Positions 36,880-50,279 of a DNA stretch of 64,000 nucleotides are shown in pieces. The stretch comes from Pyrenopolyporus hunteri (taxonomy: Eukaryota > Ascomycota > Sordariomycetes > Xylariales > Hypoxylaceae), in the NCBI GenBank assembly GCA_902806595.1, contig CADCXC010000005.1, positions 2,914,001-2,978,000 on the forward strand, given 5' to 3'. A program made the translations under genes and the position numbers. The stretch's first letter is position 1, and every line of letters starts with the position of its first letter. A model generated the notes under the pieces. That model had not been told where the DNA came from, did no database searches, and saw only the letters and a list, made by a program, of their open reading frames with translations.

Positions 36880-38800
36880 AATTTATAAATTTAAAATTTT
36901 ATTATTTACGAAAAATTTATTAATAAAAATATAAAAATGTAAATCTTAAAAATTTAATTCGATATATCGAAATTTACATATTTAATTATTTATTTATTTT
37001 TTAATCTTAACGTTAAAAGTTTAACTTTTTTAAATTCGAATTTAAAATATTAAATCGTTATAAAATAATCGAAAGTTATTTCGAATTAACATATAAAAAT
37101 AATATATATACCTCGAATTTATTATTCTATAAATCTTTTAATTATATCGAAAATTTTAACGTTTAATAATTTAAATTTTTTAACTTAACCTTTTTAAATA
37201 ATCGTTATATTAAATTTTTTATTATAAATCGTAATATATAAATTATTAAAATTTTCGATTTCGAAATTTATAATTTTCTAAAAACGTATTTTAATTTCGA
37301 TTTTATTAAAAACTTTATTTTTAATAATAAAAAAGTTTATAATATCGATATTAAAAATATTATCCGTTTAAAAGTTAATAAATTTAAACGGGTTTAAATT
37401 TATTATAAATAAATAAAAATCGAAAATTAATAATTTTATTCGTAATTTTTATTAATAATAACACGAATAAATCTTAAATTAATAAATATTTAATTTCGCG
37501 AAATTATATAAAAATTTAACTATTCGTAATAATATTCCTTTAAAATATTTATTTTTAATTCAATTAATAAATATATAAAAATAATTTTTTATATCGATAT
37601 TTTAAACTAAATATAAATTATTATAATATTTTAAATTATAATTTTTAATTTTTTATAATATAATATAAACGTTAAAGTTAATATAATACGTTAATTAACT
37701 TTTTAAATAATAAATGTATATATTATAATATATTTTTTATCGGAATTATTATAATTTTAAATTATTAAATAAAATTTTTTATATAACGCGGCGGTATTTT
37801 TATCCTTAATTTTACAAACTATCCGTAATTTAAAAATCATAACGTTTCGATATATAATTATATCGTAAATCTTTAAACGTAAAATACTTTTCTTAAATAA
37901 AATGTTAAGTTTTTTTATATTTAATATTTCGTAAAGTTTTTTTTATATAATAATTTTTTTATTCGTTTATAATTTAATAATAAAAATAAAAATTTTTTAT
38001 TTTTTATTAATAATATATAATTTAACGATATAAAAAAAATCGTTAATATATTTAAAATTTTCTTTCGAAATAATTTAATAATTATCGAAGTTAAAAGTTA
38101 ATATTAATAATTCGATTTTAAATTTTTTAAACGGTACGAAGTTTTTTTTAAACTAAATATACGATTTAATATAAAAGTTTTTAAACGTTAATATTCCGTT
38201 CGAAATATTAAAAACGACGGTAATATTTTTATTCGATATTATAATAACTTTATAAAAATCCTTTCATCTTTTTTTTTTTTTATAAACGAGTATTTTATTA
38301 TCGATAGGGAGTAATACGAAAAAAATTTTTATATATTAAAGTTATTACGTATATTTAAAATATTTTTCACGGAATATTATATTTTAATTTTTTTAATCTT
38401 CGTTATTACTTTTTAAACGATTTATGTTTTTTAGATTTATACGAAAATAAAAAATAAATTTATATTAATTTTAAAATAAACGTCGAATATAAAAAATATA
38501 AATATTAAATTATTAAAGTTAATAATATCGTTAATTATTTTAATAATTATTTATAATTAAAATATATATAATTTTAAATTTTAAAATTTATCGATAATAA
38601 TTTTATACGTTTTATAAATAAAATCGTAATATTTTTTTACTTTATTAATAAATTAATATATTTTAATAGGTATTTAATAATAAGTAACTTTAATAATACG
38701 AACTTTATTTCGAAATTCGACATTATCGAAATTCGTACCGACATTATATGTAATAATATTTAAGGGTTCGAAGTAAATATTAATTTAATATTATTTTAAT
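36880..38800 (-). pseudogene. Copia pol remnant of A3
   Basis: Collinear with the A1 pol remnant: integrase C-terminal part, linker, RT end and RNase H in this order on the minus strand. Stops lie at former Gln and Trp codons and the catalytic Asp codons are mutated. There is no intact domain. Confidence 0.65.
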
Positions 38801-41800
38801 ATATTTTAAATTTTTTTAATGAAAATAATTTTTATAAAACGAATAATTTAAAATTTTATAATTATATTAATTATATATAAAACGAAACATTTATTTAAAT
38901 ATATAATGTAAATAATAATTTTATAATTAAAATTTATGTTAAAGTTTTTTAAATTAAATTTAAATTTTTAAAAAATTTTATTTTTAATTTAATAATAATA
39001 ATAAAATTTATTAATCTTTTTAATATTTTTAATATTAACGTTATAACTTATTTTATTTAAAAAAGTATATAATTTAATTATAAAAAAATAATTAAATCGA
39101 ATATAAATATAATGTAATTTATATTTCGTAAAGAAAATCGTATTATCGAAGTAAAATTATAAATATTTTTATTTACGAATAATAATAACGATAATACCAT
39201 TTTTTTCGATTAATTAATTTATAACCTTATTTAAATAAATGTTTAATCGATTTATATTTTTTAAATATATAAAAAACGAAATGTTTAAATTTATAATATA
39301 AAAATCGATTAATTTAAACGAAACGTTAATTATAATCGTTTTTAACGATTCGATTAAAAGTTCGTTTTCGAATTTAATGTTAATTTTACCGGTTCGATTA
39401 TTATTTATTTTAAAGTTTTAATCGAGAAAATTTTTTATAAAAATTTAATATTAATTTTTTTTTATAATAAATATTTTAATTACATCGATATCGGGGATAA
39501 TACCTTAAAAAATATCTTTAATATATTAATTTAAAATAAATATAATATTATTTTTTAATTTATTAATAAAAGGATAATAAAAAATAATTCGATATTAATA
39601 TATTTAATTTATTAAATATGCCGCGGTTAATTAATATTAAAAATCGATTTTTTTCGTTTTAAAAATTACGACACTTTAATCGTCGTTTTTCGATTTCGAA
39701 TTTTTTTATTTAATATTTTTATAACTCGTTAAAAACGTAATATATTTATCCTTATTTTTAATTTTTTAAATTCGTTAACGTTTTTTAACTTTTTTTTATT
39801 CATTTTCGAAATATTTAATAAATTAATATCCCTTTTTTTTATATATTTAATAACGATATTTTTAAGTTTAAATCGTTTTTTTCGATTAATATCGACCGCT
39901 TTTATCATTACGATAATACCTTCGTTTAATATAAAATTAATCGAAATTTTCGTCGTTATCGTCGTTAATTATAAATTAATATATTCTTTTAATATTTTCG
40001 AAAATATTAATTAACATACGAAATTTATTAATTAACTGCTTAAATTAATTTAACGAAATAAATAAAACATGTTATAATTATAATATATTATAATAAACGC
40101 ATTATATAAATACGATAAATTATTATTTACCTTTAAAATCTTTTTTAAAAACCCGTTAATATAACATTAATTTATCTAATATAATTTATAATATTTTAAA
40201 GTCGAACTTTCCTTCGTTTTTTTTTTCAATTTTAATATTAAAAAAAATAATCGAAGTTTAATTATAATAGTATTAAATTTTATTTTATTTTATATTAAAA
40301 CGTCGTTTTATAATTAAATATATATTTATAAAATATTAATAACGAAATATATTATATAAAAAATAAATAATCGTTCGTTTAATAAAAATAATAAAAAATA
40401 TAATATAAAATTAAATTTAATAAATTTTAACCGTATAATATACGTTTAAAAAAAAACGAAATTTATCTTTTAAAACGTTATAAAATTCTTCGATGTAATT
40501 ATTTTTATTATTTTAAACTTTTTTAAAATAATCGATAATAATAAAAAAGTATATTTTATTAAAGATTTAAGTAAAAAAAACGTTATAATAAATATCGTTT
40601 TATTAATTTTTAACGAATATAAATATAAAAATCGATTTAATTAATAAAAGTTATAAAATTATTTAAAAAAAAAATTATAATTTTTAATATAATAATTTTT
40701 TTTTAATATAACGTTTAATAAAACCGCCGGTATTATATACGAATTATTTGATAGCGATTTAAAAGGTTTATAAATATTTTTCGATAATAAAAATTAAAAT
40801 TATTTTTTTCGTATAAAATTAAAAATATATCGTTAATTATATTTTTATAATTTAATATAAGTTAAAATAATAAAATATAAATCGATAATAATAGTTTAAA
40901 AAAACGTAATTACCTTTAATTAAATAAATACGAAAATAAAAGGAATATTTATATTAAATATTTAAAATTTAAATTAAATGTAAAAGTTATTTTAAAGGGT
41001 TTAAAATAACGAAGGAAAAATTTATTATTAAAGTTTAAATAAAGGTTAAAACGTAGGTTATATTATAAAAGTTTAATTTAATGGAAAGGGTAATAATATA
41101 TTAAATATCGACGACGGGTTATTAATAATAAAAAAAAGTAAAAACGGTTATTAAATAAACGATTTATAATATTAACGATATAATATCGAAGGTAATTCGA
41201 TCGAAGTTATTAATATTTATAAGTTTAATTCTTTTTAATTTCCCGTTTATGTTAACGTTATAAAATAAAAAATTATTAACCGTTTTTATATTATAACGTA
41301 AATACGATTCGACGTAAATATCGAAAAATAAATCGTATTTTTATCGATACGATGTATCGACATTTTCCATATTAAAACGTTAAGTTATTTACGTTTAACA
41401 CGTTTTAATTTATCGTAATTTTACTTAAAAAGTTTACATATTAATATAAAATTAATTAAAACTTTCGTTATATTAACATTATTTTTATTTAAATAAATAT
41501 TTTTTTATATAAATATATATTTTAATATAACTTTAAATTAACGTAATATAACTACGAAATTTTTTATTATAAAATTTTTAAATTATTTTTAATATTTTTT
41601 TAAAATGTTTTTTATTATATAAATATATAATTTATTTTTATTTATATTAATTAAATCTTTTAAAAAAAGTAATATTTATATCGCTTTTTATTCTTTAATA
41701 ACGATTTAAAAGTTAATTTTTTTTTACTTTAAAATTTTATAATCGAATTATTAATCGAAAAACGTACGATTATTAAAGATATATTTTATTAATTTAATAA

Positions 41801-42072
41801 ATTTTTTTTTAATATTTCGTTCGATTAAATCGAATTTTTTAATATAAATTTACGTTTAAATTAATTTTTTAATTTTTTACGATATAATAAATATAAAAAG
41901 TTTAAAAAAATTAAAAATAATAAAACGATATTTTATTATAAATAAAATAATATTATATAAAAAAAATATTAATACCGTATATATTATTACGATAAAAATC
42001 CTTCGCATTATTATAATAATAATTTTTTTAACTTTATTAATTTATATTATTAATTTTAATAACATTAACTAA

Positions 42073-42278
42073 TATTAATAAATATACGTATAAAAATAAA
42101 ATAATAAAATAATAATAAAAGTAAATATAATATAATAAAATTAATGTTATATAAATTATTTAAAAAAATTATTTAATAAAAAAATCGTAAAAAAATATTT
42201 TTATATAAACTAAAATATATAAATATTTTTTTAAATATATATTATAAAATAATACGTATATAAATTAATTAACCATTA
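42073..42278 (-). repeat. LTR of A3, right
   Basis: A 206-bp partner of 36133-36350. It ends TTAATTAACCATTA immediately before the duplication ATCGA. Confidence 0.9.
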
Positions 42279-43399
42279 ATCGAAAAATAATAAAAAGTTT
42301 TTTACGAAATAACGACGTATATTTCGACGATAAAAAATAATAAACGATAATATATAATATATAACGAAAATAAACAATAAAATAATTAAATAAATACGAA
42401 AAAAAAAAATATAAAAAAAAAATTATTTATAAAAATTTACGAAAAAATATCGATTTAAATAAATAATATTAAATAATCGATATCGATATAAACTTTCAAT
42501 TTATAAAAAATAATCTTTTAAATAAAAAGTAAATATATAAAAATTATAATAAAATTAGTTTAAAAAGCGACGATTATAATTAAAAATTCGTAAAACGGGC
42601 GGTTACAAATCGTTTTAACTTTAAAAAAACCTCGAAAGAAAATAAACGAAAAAAAAAATAAAAAAATATTAAATAAATTTCTTTTATTTAATTTAATTAT
42701 ATTTATTAAAAAGGTAAACTTTTAAAATTTTAAAGAAAAAATTTATACCGTTAAATAACGTAATCGAAAGGAAATTATAACGAAGTAAATTTTATTTAAA
42801 TCGACGATTTTTACTCGAATTATTACCGAGTAATAAAATCGTATACTTTTATATTTTTATAATATATACATAAATATACGACGTAAAAATAATAATAATA
42901 ATAATTTTTATAAATTATCGTTATTATTATATTTTATTTAATAAATTAAATATTATTTTTTTTTATTTTTTATATTTTAAAATTATTTTTATTTTATATA
43001 AATTATTTTCGATAAATATTATTTATTATTTCGTTAATATTTCGTTATATTTTTATATAAACGATTTTAAATTCGAAACGTTAAAAATATTATATATTTA
43101 ATATCGTATAAATAATTTAATACGATACGTTAATTAATAATATTTTATTATTTTTTCGACTTCGAAAAATTTTATATATTTATTAATTAATTTTTTATTA
43201 AAATAATATTAAATAATATTTTTAATAAAAATTAATATTAAATCGTTTTTTTAAATATTTTTTTTATTTTATTTTTATTATATTATTTCGTATACGTTTC
43301 GTTAATTACGGGTAATAATTTCGCCGTTTTTTTTATTACGATATATTTATTTTATTTTATTAATTTTTTAAATAACGTTTTATTTTAATTTAATTACGA

Positions 43400-43432
43400 T
43401 AAAGTTATAAAATTTATACGATTAAATTTTCG

Positions 43433-43464
<32 letters not shown>

Positions 43465-44400
43465 TTTATTTATAAATCGAATATATAAATATATTATATA
43501 TTTATTTCGTTAATATATATTTTTCGATTTAATCTTTTTATTCGAAATTATAAAAATTTTTAAATAATATTTTAAATTTAATTTTATCGTTTAATTTAAT
43601 TATTAATTTAAAAATAATACGTTATATTAAACCTTTAAATTATTATTAATTTATAATAAAAACTAGTTTAAAATTTATTAATAATAAAAAATCTCGATTC
43701 GATATTATATTTTCGAATAAATTTATTCGAAAAAATATTTTCGTAAAAAAAAATCCGTTAAATCGTTTATATATAAATTTTTCGTTACGATAATATAAAA
43801 AACATATTTTAAAAATTTATCGATTATTATTAATACGTTATCGTATCGACATTTATTTAACGTCGATAATTTAAAAAAACTTATTATAAAATCGAAAAAT
43901 ATTTTTTATATAAAATCTTTTCGATATTAATAAAAAATTTAATTCGCCGTAAAATAAATATTTTTTCGTTTTTATTTTTTAATAAATAATATAAAACTTT
44001 ATATAATCTTTTACATTATTTCGTAAATTATTTTAATAATAATATTTCGATAATTTCTTTATTATTTTAACGATTTTTTAATATTTTAATAATAATAAAT
44101 CGTAATAATTATAAAATAATTTTATTATTATCGTTATTAAAATATAAAACCGATTTAAATAACGTAAAAATCCGTTTTTATTAATTTAATAAAATTTTAT
44201 AATATTACGATTATTTTATTATAATTATTATTTTTCGATTATTATAAATTCGTTTCGAATTTAATTTTTTTTTATTTTTTATAATAAAAACGGTTCGAAA
44301 TCGTTATTTTTTTAACGTCGTTTTTATGAATTTTTTTTATTTCCTTTATTAATATTAATAAAATTTATAAATTATTTCGTTTTAATTTTTTTTATAAAAT
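43400..44400 (-). pseudogene. Gypsy integrase remnant
   Basis: The core around 43780-43880 reads as a D-x-x-L-I-I-I-D-K-F-x-K-Y block typical of the gypsy integrase DDE domain. Asp and Glu codons elsewhere are lost to G-to-A change. A (TA)n run at 43433-43460 sits near the 3' side. Confidence 0.6.
43433..43460. repeat. (TA)14 microsatellite
   Basis: A pure TA run of 28 bases. Confidence 0.9.
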
Positions 44401-44585
44401 TTATAATCGCGTTATTTTAATAAATAAATTCGAGGTTATAATATCGGAATAAAATATTTAAAAATTTATTATAAAAACGTTTTAATTACGGAAATTTATT
44501 CGAAAAAAAAAATCTTCGATTTAATCGTGATAATAATAATAAAATTAAAATTAAATCGTAAATTATTTTTATATTTTTACGTTAA

Positions 44586-44790
44586 ATTTTCGTAATTAAA
44601 TTATAAATTATTTTATTTTTATTATATTAAATTTTCGTAATCGCATTATAAATTATTTTATTTTTATTAAATTAAATTTTCGTAATTAAACTACGAATTA
44701 TTTTACTTTTAATAAATTAAATTTTCGTGATTTAATTACGAGTTATTTTACTTTTATTTAATTGAGTTTTTATAATCGAATCGTAATTTT
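44586..44790 (-). repeat. 45-bp tandem repeat inside gypsy element G
   Basis: Four full units and part of a fifth start at 44586, 44631, 44676, 44721 and 44766, each ATTTTCGTAATTAAATTA...TTTTTATTAAATTAA. The period is a multiple of three, so expansion would keep the reading frame. On the minus strand the unit is rich in Lys codons. It lies between the RT/RNase H and integrase regions. Confidence 0.85.
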
Positions 44791-45639
44791 GTTCGATTTT
44801 TTCGAACGTTTTAATTAATTTTAATAAAAAGTTTTTCCGAATTTTTAATTTTTTTATTTTATTTTTATAATTAAATCGTCGTAATAAACCGTTTATTAAA
44901 TTTTATTTTTCGAGTTTATAAATTATTTTAAAGTTAAAATTCGTTGAAATTTTAATTTAATAAATTTAATAATTATTTAATTTCGTTTTTATTATAATAT
45001 ATTATAAATTAAAATAATTCGTAAATATTTTTATTATTTTATTAAAATATTTTAATTAATATCGTTATTTTTCGAAAACGTTTATTATAATTAATATTTC
45101 GATATTTAAAATAACGTAATTTACTTTAATATTATATAATTTTTTCGATATAAATATAATAAAATATTAGTTTTTTTATCGTATAATTATAATAAAATAA
45201 CTTCGATAATTTATATCGACTCGTTAATTTTTATATATATTAATAATCGTACGTCGAAATATTTTAAAATCGAAATTTATACGAATGTTATTTTAAATTT
45301 CGTAAAAATTTTTCGTAATTTTATTATTAATTTAAAATTAACGTATTTTTTACTTTTAAATAATTTCGTTAAAAATATAATTACTTTTAAATAATTTTTA
45401 ATAAATTATTTATAAAACTTTATAAAATTTAAAAAAATTTATCATTTATAAATATTACGAAATTCCCGTTATTTTAAAATAACTCGCATTTTTTTCGCGT
45501 TTATTTCGATATTATAAAAAAAACGATAAAATTTAAAAAAGTTATTTTTTCGATAAAAAATTCGCATTTTTCGAAATTCGTATAAAACTTTTATTTTTTT
45601 AACTTTTATAAAATTATATAAACGTATTAAAAATACGTA

Positions 45640-46010
45640 ATTTTATCGTTAAAATATATAAAAATATTATTTAAATATATAATATAAATAATATTTACGA
45701 AATCGAATAAAATTTAATTAATATAATTTTAAAATATCGTAAAAACATTTATTAAATTAAACGATATAATTATATATTCGAAATAATCGTATTTTATTTT
45801 AAAAACGATTTTTGATTTATTTTTTTTAATATAAAATCGATAATATACGTTTTTTAAATTAAATTTTATAAATATTTTCGCTTCGATTAATCGATTTAAT
45901 ATTTTATCGATTAATAAAAAAACGATACGATTTTTTTTAATAATTTTATTTAACGTTTTATAATCGATATAAAATCGAAATTTTCCTTTTAATTTAAATA
46001 TAAATAAAAT
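45640..46010 (-). pseudogene. Gypsy reverse transcriptase remnant
   Basis: About 120 residues of the RT palm can be followed in one minus-strand frame with few stops. The catalytic Y-x-D-D has become Y-L-N-N through G-to-A change, and former Gln codons are TAA. This is the clearest protein trace in the window. Gypsy identity rests on the F-R-F-Y-I-D-Y and Y-L-N-N-I-F-I-Y spacing. Confidence 0.75.
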
Positions 46011-47456
46011 TAATAACTTTATAAAATTATAAAAAAATCGAATTTATTTTTTTACGAATATATCGTCGATATATTTTTTAAACGTTTTTAAAATTTTTTC
46101 CGTTAAAAAATAAATAAAATCGAAAAAAAGTTTTTTTTTAAAAAAATCGATCGTATAATTTTAATTTTAATAATCGAAAAATATAAATATTTTAATTACG
46201 TCGAATACTTCGATTAAATTATTATATTTATTCGATATTATCGTTAATATTTCGTAATTATTTTATAATAAAATATAATATTTTTCGATAATCGTTACGA
46301 ATTTTTTATATTTATTAAAATAATTATTATCGTTTTTCGATTATTACGTATTAAATAATTAAAATTTTAATATTTAATAATTAAATTATTTTTTTATTTA
46401 ATAAATATTTTTAACGTTTTTTTCGAATTTCGATTATTACGTTTATATAATTGAATTATAATATTTTAAAAATAACGTCGTAATTTAAATATTAATTTAT
46501 AACGTTCATAATAAATACGATATAATAACGACGTTTTTAATAATTAAATATTTTAATAATAATACGTAATTATATTAAAATAATTTTCGATTCGTATAAT
46601 TTTTAAATCGATTTATTAAATATAAAATATCGTTATTTAATTATAAAAATTACATTAATATAAATTAAATTATAATTTAAATTCGTATCGATAAATTTTT
46701 TAATTAAATTTATTAATTTTTTAATTTTAATTTTACCGTTATTTAAATATAATTACGAAATAAATTTTCTTTTTATAATAATTTTTTTATTATTTACGTA
46801 TTTATTCGAATAATATTTACGTTTATAATTATAAAATTCTTATAATTTAATTAATATATTTTTATCGAATATTTTTATTTATAATAACGATTATAATAAA
46901 AACGAAAATAATAATTTTTTCGATATTTTTTTTTATAATTAAAATATCGTGATTTTTTTAATAAATTAATTATATTTTTATTATTATTTTATATAAATTT
47001 ATTTAACGTAAAAAATTTTTTTATATAATTTTATTATAATAAAATTATAATAAATTTTTAATTATTTAACGTTTTCGATTATTATTAATAAAAATTTTTT
47101 ATTTCGAAATTTTAATTATTATTTTATAAACTTTAATTTTATTTTCGAAATTACGATAAATTATTAATAAATTATTTTTAAAATATTTAATTTTTAATTC
47201 GAAGTTTAATTTTTTTAAAAAACGTAACGTATAAATATATTTAAAATATTATTCGATATTTTTTAATTCGATATTATCGAATTTTTTTAAAAACATTTTA
47301 AATTTTTCGTAAAAATTTCTACGTAATTATTATATCGTTATTAAAATATTATAAATTTAAATGTTTTTATTTTTATTTAATTTATTTTATTTAATTAATA
47401 TATAATGTCTATACTACGTAAAGTATAAAGTAATAAAGTAGATATAAAATAAATAA

Positions 47457-47950
47457 AATAAACATCGAAAAAACGAAGGAAATCGTCGTATTATATTCGC
47501 GATAGCGGCGGCGGAAAGTGCGGATCTCGCGATGAACGACGCGATCGAAACGTGTTCGAAGGTATTACGCGACGAATTTTCGGCGAAAATCGAAAGAAAA
47601 AAATATAAAACGGATAAAATATATAAACGAAAGTAGATATACGAAAATAATATCGATACGATTAAAGTTTTATTTTATATATTAATAAATATAATTAATA
47701 AAAATAAAAAAAAAATATTTAAAATATAATTAAAAATATTCGAAAAAATAAATAAATATTATATAATAAACGAAAAACGATATAAAAATAAATTCGATAT
47801 TTTATAAAAAATTATAATTTAAAAGTTAATAAATACGATAAATAATTTAATTACGAAATTAAAAAAAAATAAAAACGTAGTCGTTTTATTAAACGTTATT
47901 ATTTTTTTCGAACGTATTTAATATTTAACGAAAATTTAAACGAATATTAT
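47457..47950 (+). pseudogene. ORF1 (gag-like) remnant of LINE E, with a little-mutated CpG-dense core
   Basis: A frame open from 47457 to the TAG at 47634 includes an ATG at 47532 followed by NDAIETCSKVLRDEF and a Lys-rich tail. Read through RIP-type stops it continues at least to 47950 with a Lys/Asn-rich helical look. The DNA at 47480-47590 is strikingly CpG-rich (CGATAGCGGCGGCGG, ACGACGCGATCG) within a desert. A gag/ORF1 role is inferred from its place upstream of the RT. CpG-dense DNA tends to be open in several frames, and the opposite strand is open here too. Confidence 0.45.
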
Positions 47951-50279
47951 AACGAAAAAAATAATAAATTAATATATTTTAACTTTAATAATATTAACTC
48001 GAAAATTAAAAAAAATTATAATAAAAAAAAAACATTAATAATAATTTAAAAATAAAGAATTTCGAAAAAATAATATAAATAATAAATATATTTATAAAAA
48101 AATAAAAAATCGTAATAATTAAACGATTATAAAACGACGACGTAATTTTTACGTTTCGCGAAAAAACGATAATATATAAAATAAATCAATTTTAAATAAA
48201 AGAAATTTTCGATTCGTAAACTATTAATAAAAATAAAATTTTTATCGTTATAACGAAAAATTTTAAATTTAATAAATTAAAAAATATTTATATAATTTTA
48301 ATAAATTTTTTAAACAAATTTAAAAAACGAAACATATAAATTATAAAATAAATTAATTTAATTTATCATAAAAATCTCGAAATAAAATACGTTACTTTAA
48401 TATTAAAAATAAATAATTTAGGGATTATATAGCAACTTTATAATAATAAATTAATATAAAAAATAAAAATATTTATATACGAATTTTTCGTTAAAAAAAT
48501 AAAAATAAAATAATATTATAAATATTTTAAATTTAAATATATTACGAAATATTACGAAAAATAAATTAAATACGATAAATATATAAATTTTATTTATAAA
48601 AACGAAAATAAAATATATTAAAATTAATTATTATATCGTAATTACGATAATAAATACGCGATTTAAAAAAAATATTTAATAATTTAATAAATAAAAAAAA
48701 ATTAAAAAAATATATATTTATAAATTTTATTAATTTAAAAAGGATTTAAATAATAAAAAAATTATTATTAAATTTAATTTTATATCTAATAATACGAAAA
48801 ATATTTACGTTTTTTATAATACGAAAAAACTTAATATTTATATAATTTTAATTTTAAATAATATTAAAAACGCTAACATTTCGAAACTTTTTATTACTTT
48901 TAAAAAAAAAATTTAAAAGATAAAAAAAAATTATAATAATCGAATAGTTTTAAATTCGAACTTTTTTCGAAACCTTTTCGATTTTTATTATAATTTAATT
49001 TAAAACGAAATTCGAATTATTTTAAATATAATTAAACGTAATAAATTATACCCCGTTTAAAAATATTTAATAATAAATATTCATATCGTTTATTAAAATA
49101 TAATATAAATTTTCGAAATATTAATATAAATATTAAAAAATAAATATAATAAAAATATAATAATAATTTAAAAACTATAATTTATAAAAAATAAGTTATA
49201 TTTTTTAAATTTCGATAATTATTATATAATTTAAAAAAAATTAAAAAAAGCGATTTTATATATTAATAAAATTTTAAATAAAATAAAATAAAACAACGAA
49301 ATAAATTATAATTAAATTATAATAAAAATAAAAATTTAAAATTATAAAATTAAAATTTAATTTATATATATAAAATTACAAAAAATATCGAAAAAAAACT
49401 TTATTTTTAATATATTATAAAAACGCGCGAAAAGTTTTAATATAATAATAAAAAATATAAATATATACCATTTATTATAAAACGAAAAAAATAAAATTTA
49501 AAGAAATTTAAAAGAAATTTTCCATTTAACGAAACGTTAATATTTCGTTTTCATTACTTTTAAAAAAAATATAATTAAAAAATTCTATAAATAAAAAGAT
49601 TTAACGTTAAATTTAATTTAAATCGATATTAAATTTAAATATTTTTTTTCGAGATTTTTCGAATAAAACGATTTTAATTATATAGTATAAAAAATTAAAA
49701 TAGATATAAAAACGAAACTAAAAAAAATTCGCGTAATAAAAACCGATAAAATATAAAAAAAAATAAATAAATTTTTAATTAAATTTAAAATTTAAAAAAT
49801 CGAAGTTTCGAATAAATTTAAAAATTAAACTTATATGAATAAATATATATATTATTTAACGAAAAAACTTTAAAAAATAACGTAAATAATTATATTATAA
49901 CGAAAATTTTTAATAATAAAAATAATTAAATAATAATCGAAAAAAATATAATAAATTAAAATTAATATAATATATATTTAAAAAAATAAAACGAAATTAA
50001 ATCGAAATAATATTAAAAAAAATTAAAAATTATTAATAAATAATATAAAATAACAATAAATATAATTAAACGAATATATTTTCGAAAAATAATAACGAAA
50101 ATTTCGTAAAATAATATTATATTTTAAAAATTAAAAAATTAAATTAAATTTAAAAATTAATAATTATTATAAAATATATATTTATTTAATATAAAAAATA
50201 ACTTTTAAAAAATTTCGTAAATAACGAAACAAAAAAATAAAAAATAATTTTTAATTAATAAATTTTTTTTTATTAACGA

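Larger units (their letters stand above)
36133..42278 (-). mobile_element. Ty1/copia-like LTR retrotransposon A3 (RIP-degraded)
   Basis: The best-defined copia copy, 6146 bp, with the 5-bp duplication ATCGA and an independent empty site in D2. LTRs lie at 36133-36350 and 42073-42278. The left LTR ends in TCA, a surviving CA terminus. Sense is the minus strand: RNase H at about 36.9 kb, RT at 37.2-37.8 kb, integrase at 38.2-38.75 kb, presumed gag towards 42 kb. Its 5' part (40.85-41.95 kb) differs from A1 and A2 and matches Arc instead, so two copia subfamilies or a recombinant exist. Both C and G are depleted, with some CpC and CpT left. Confidence 0.9.
31108..42905. repeat. Repeat D, copy 1, split by L2 and A3
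   Basis: D1's own sequence is 31108-31290, 35561-36132 and 42279-42905. Joined, these match D2 at 53291-54715 end to end (about 1.4 kb). D2 carries neither insertion, so it shows both empty sites. The copies diverge after an AAT microsatellite at the right end (42894-42905, 54696-54715). No protein is recognised. It may be part of a larger element. Confidence 0.75.
42906..47390 (-). mobile_element. Ty3/gypsy-like retrotransposon G (RIP-degraded)
   Basis: Read on the minus strand with stops skipped, the order is RT (about 46000-45640) then integrase (about 44400-43400), the gypsy order. RT shows K-G-x-F-R-F-Y-I-D-Y, then L-I-D-K-I-L-N-R-L, then Y-L-N-N-I-F-I-Y (45666-45677) where active RT has YLDDILIY. 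Integrase shows Y-D-N-V-L-I-I-I-D-K-F-L-K-Y (about 43795-43845), as in YDAILVVVDRFTKYA. No LTR pair was found, so the ends are approximate: left at the D1 edge, right where plus-strand element E starts. Confidence 0.7.

Noticed and set aside
43433..43460. (TA)n run and satellites as centromere or telomere markers
   Set aside because: The runs are short and isolated within transposon remnants, and no TTAGGG-type telomeric repeat occurs. Nothing in the sequence alone supports a centromere.
47532..47636. 34-codon ATG frame at the CpG island as an independent small gene
   Set aside because: The frame is open further upstream, and read-through continues in the same frame after the TAG. It sits at the 5' end of LINE E. 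It is better explained as an ORF1 remnant.
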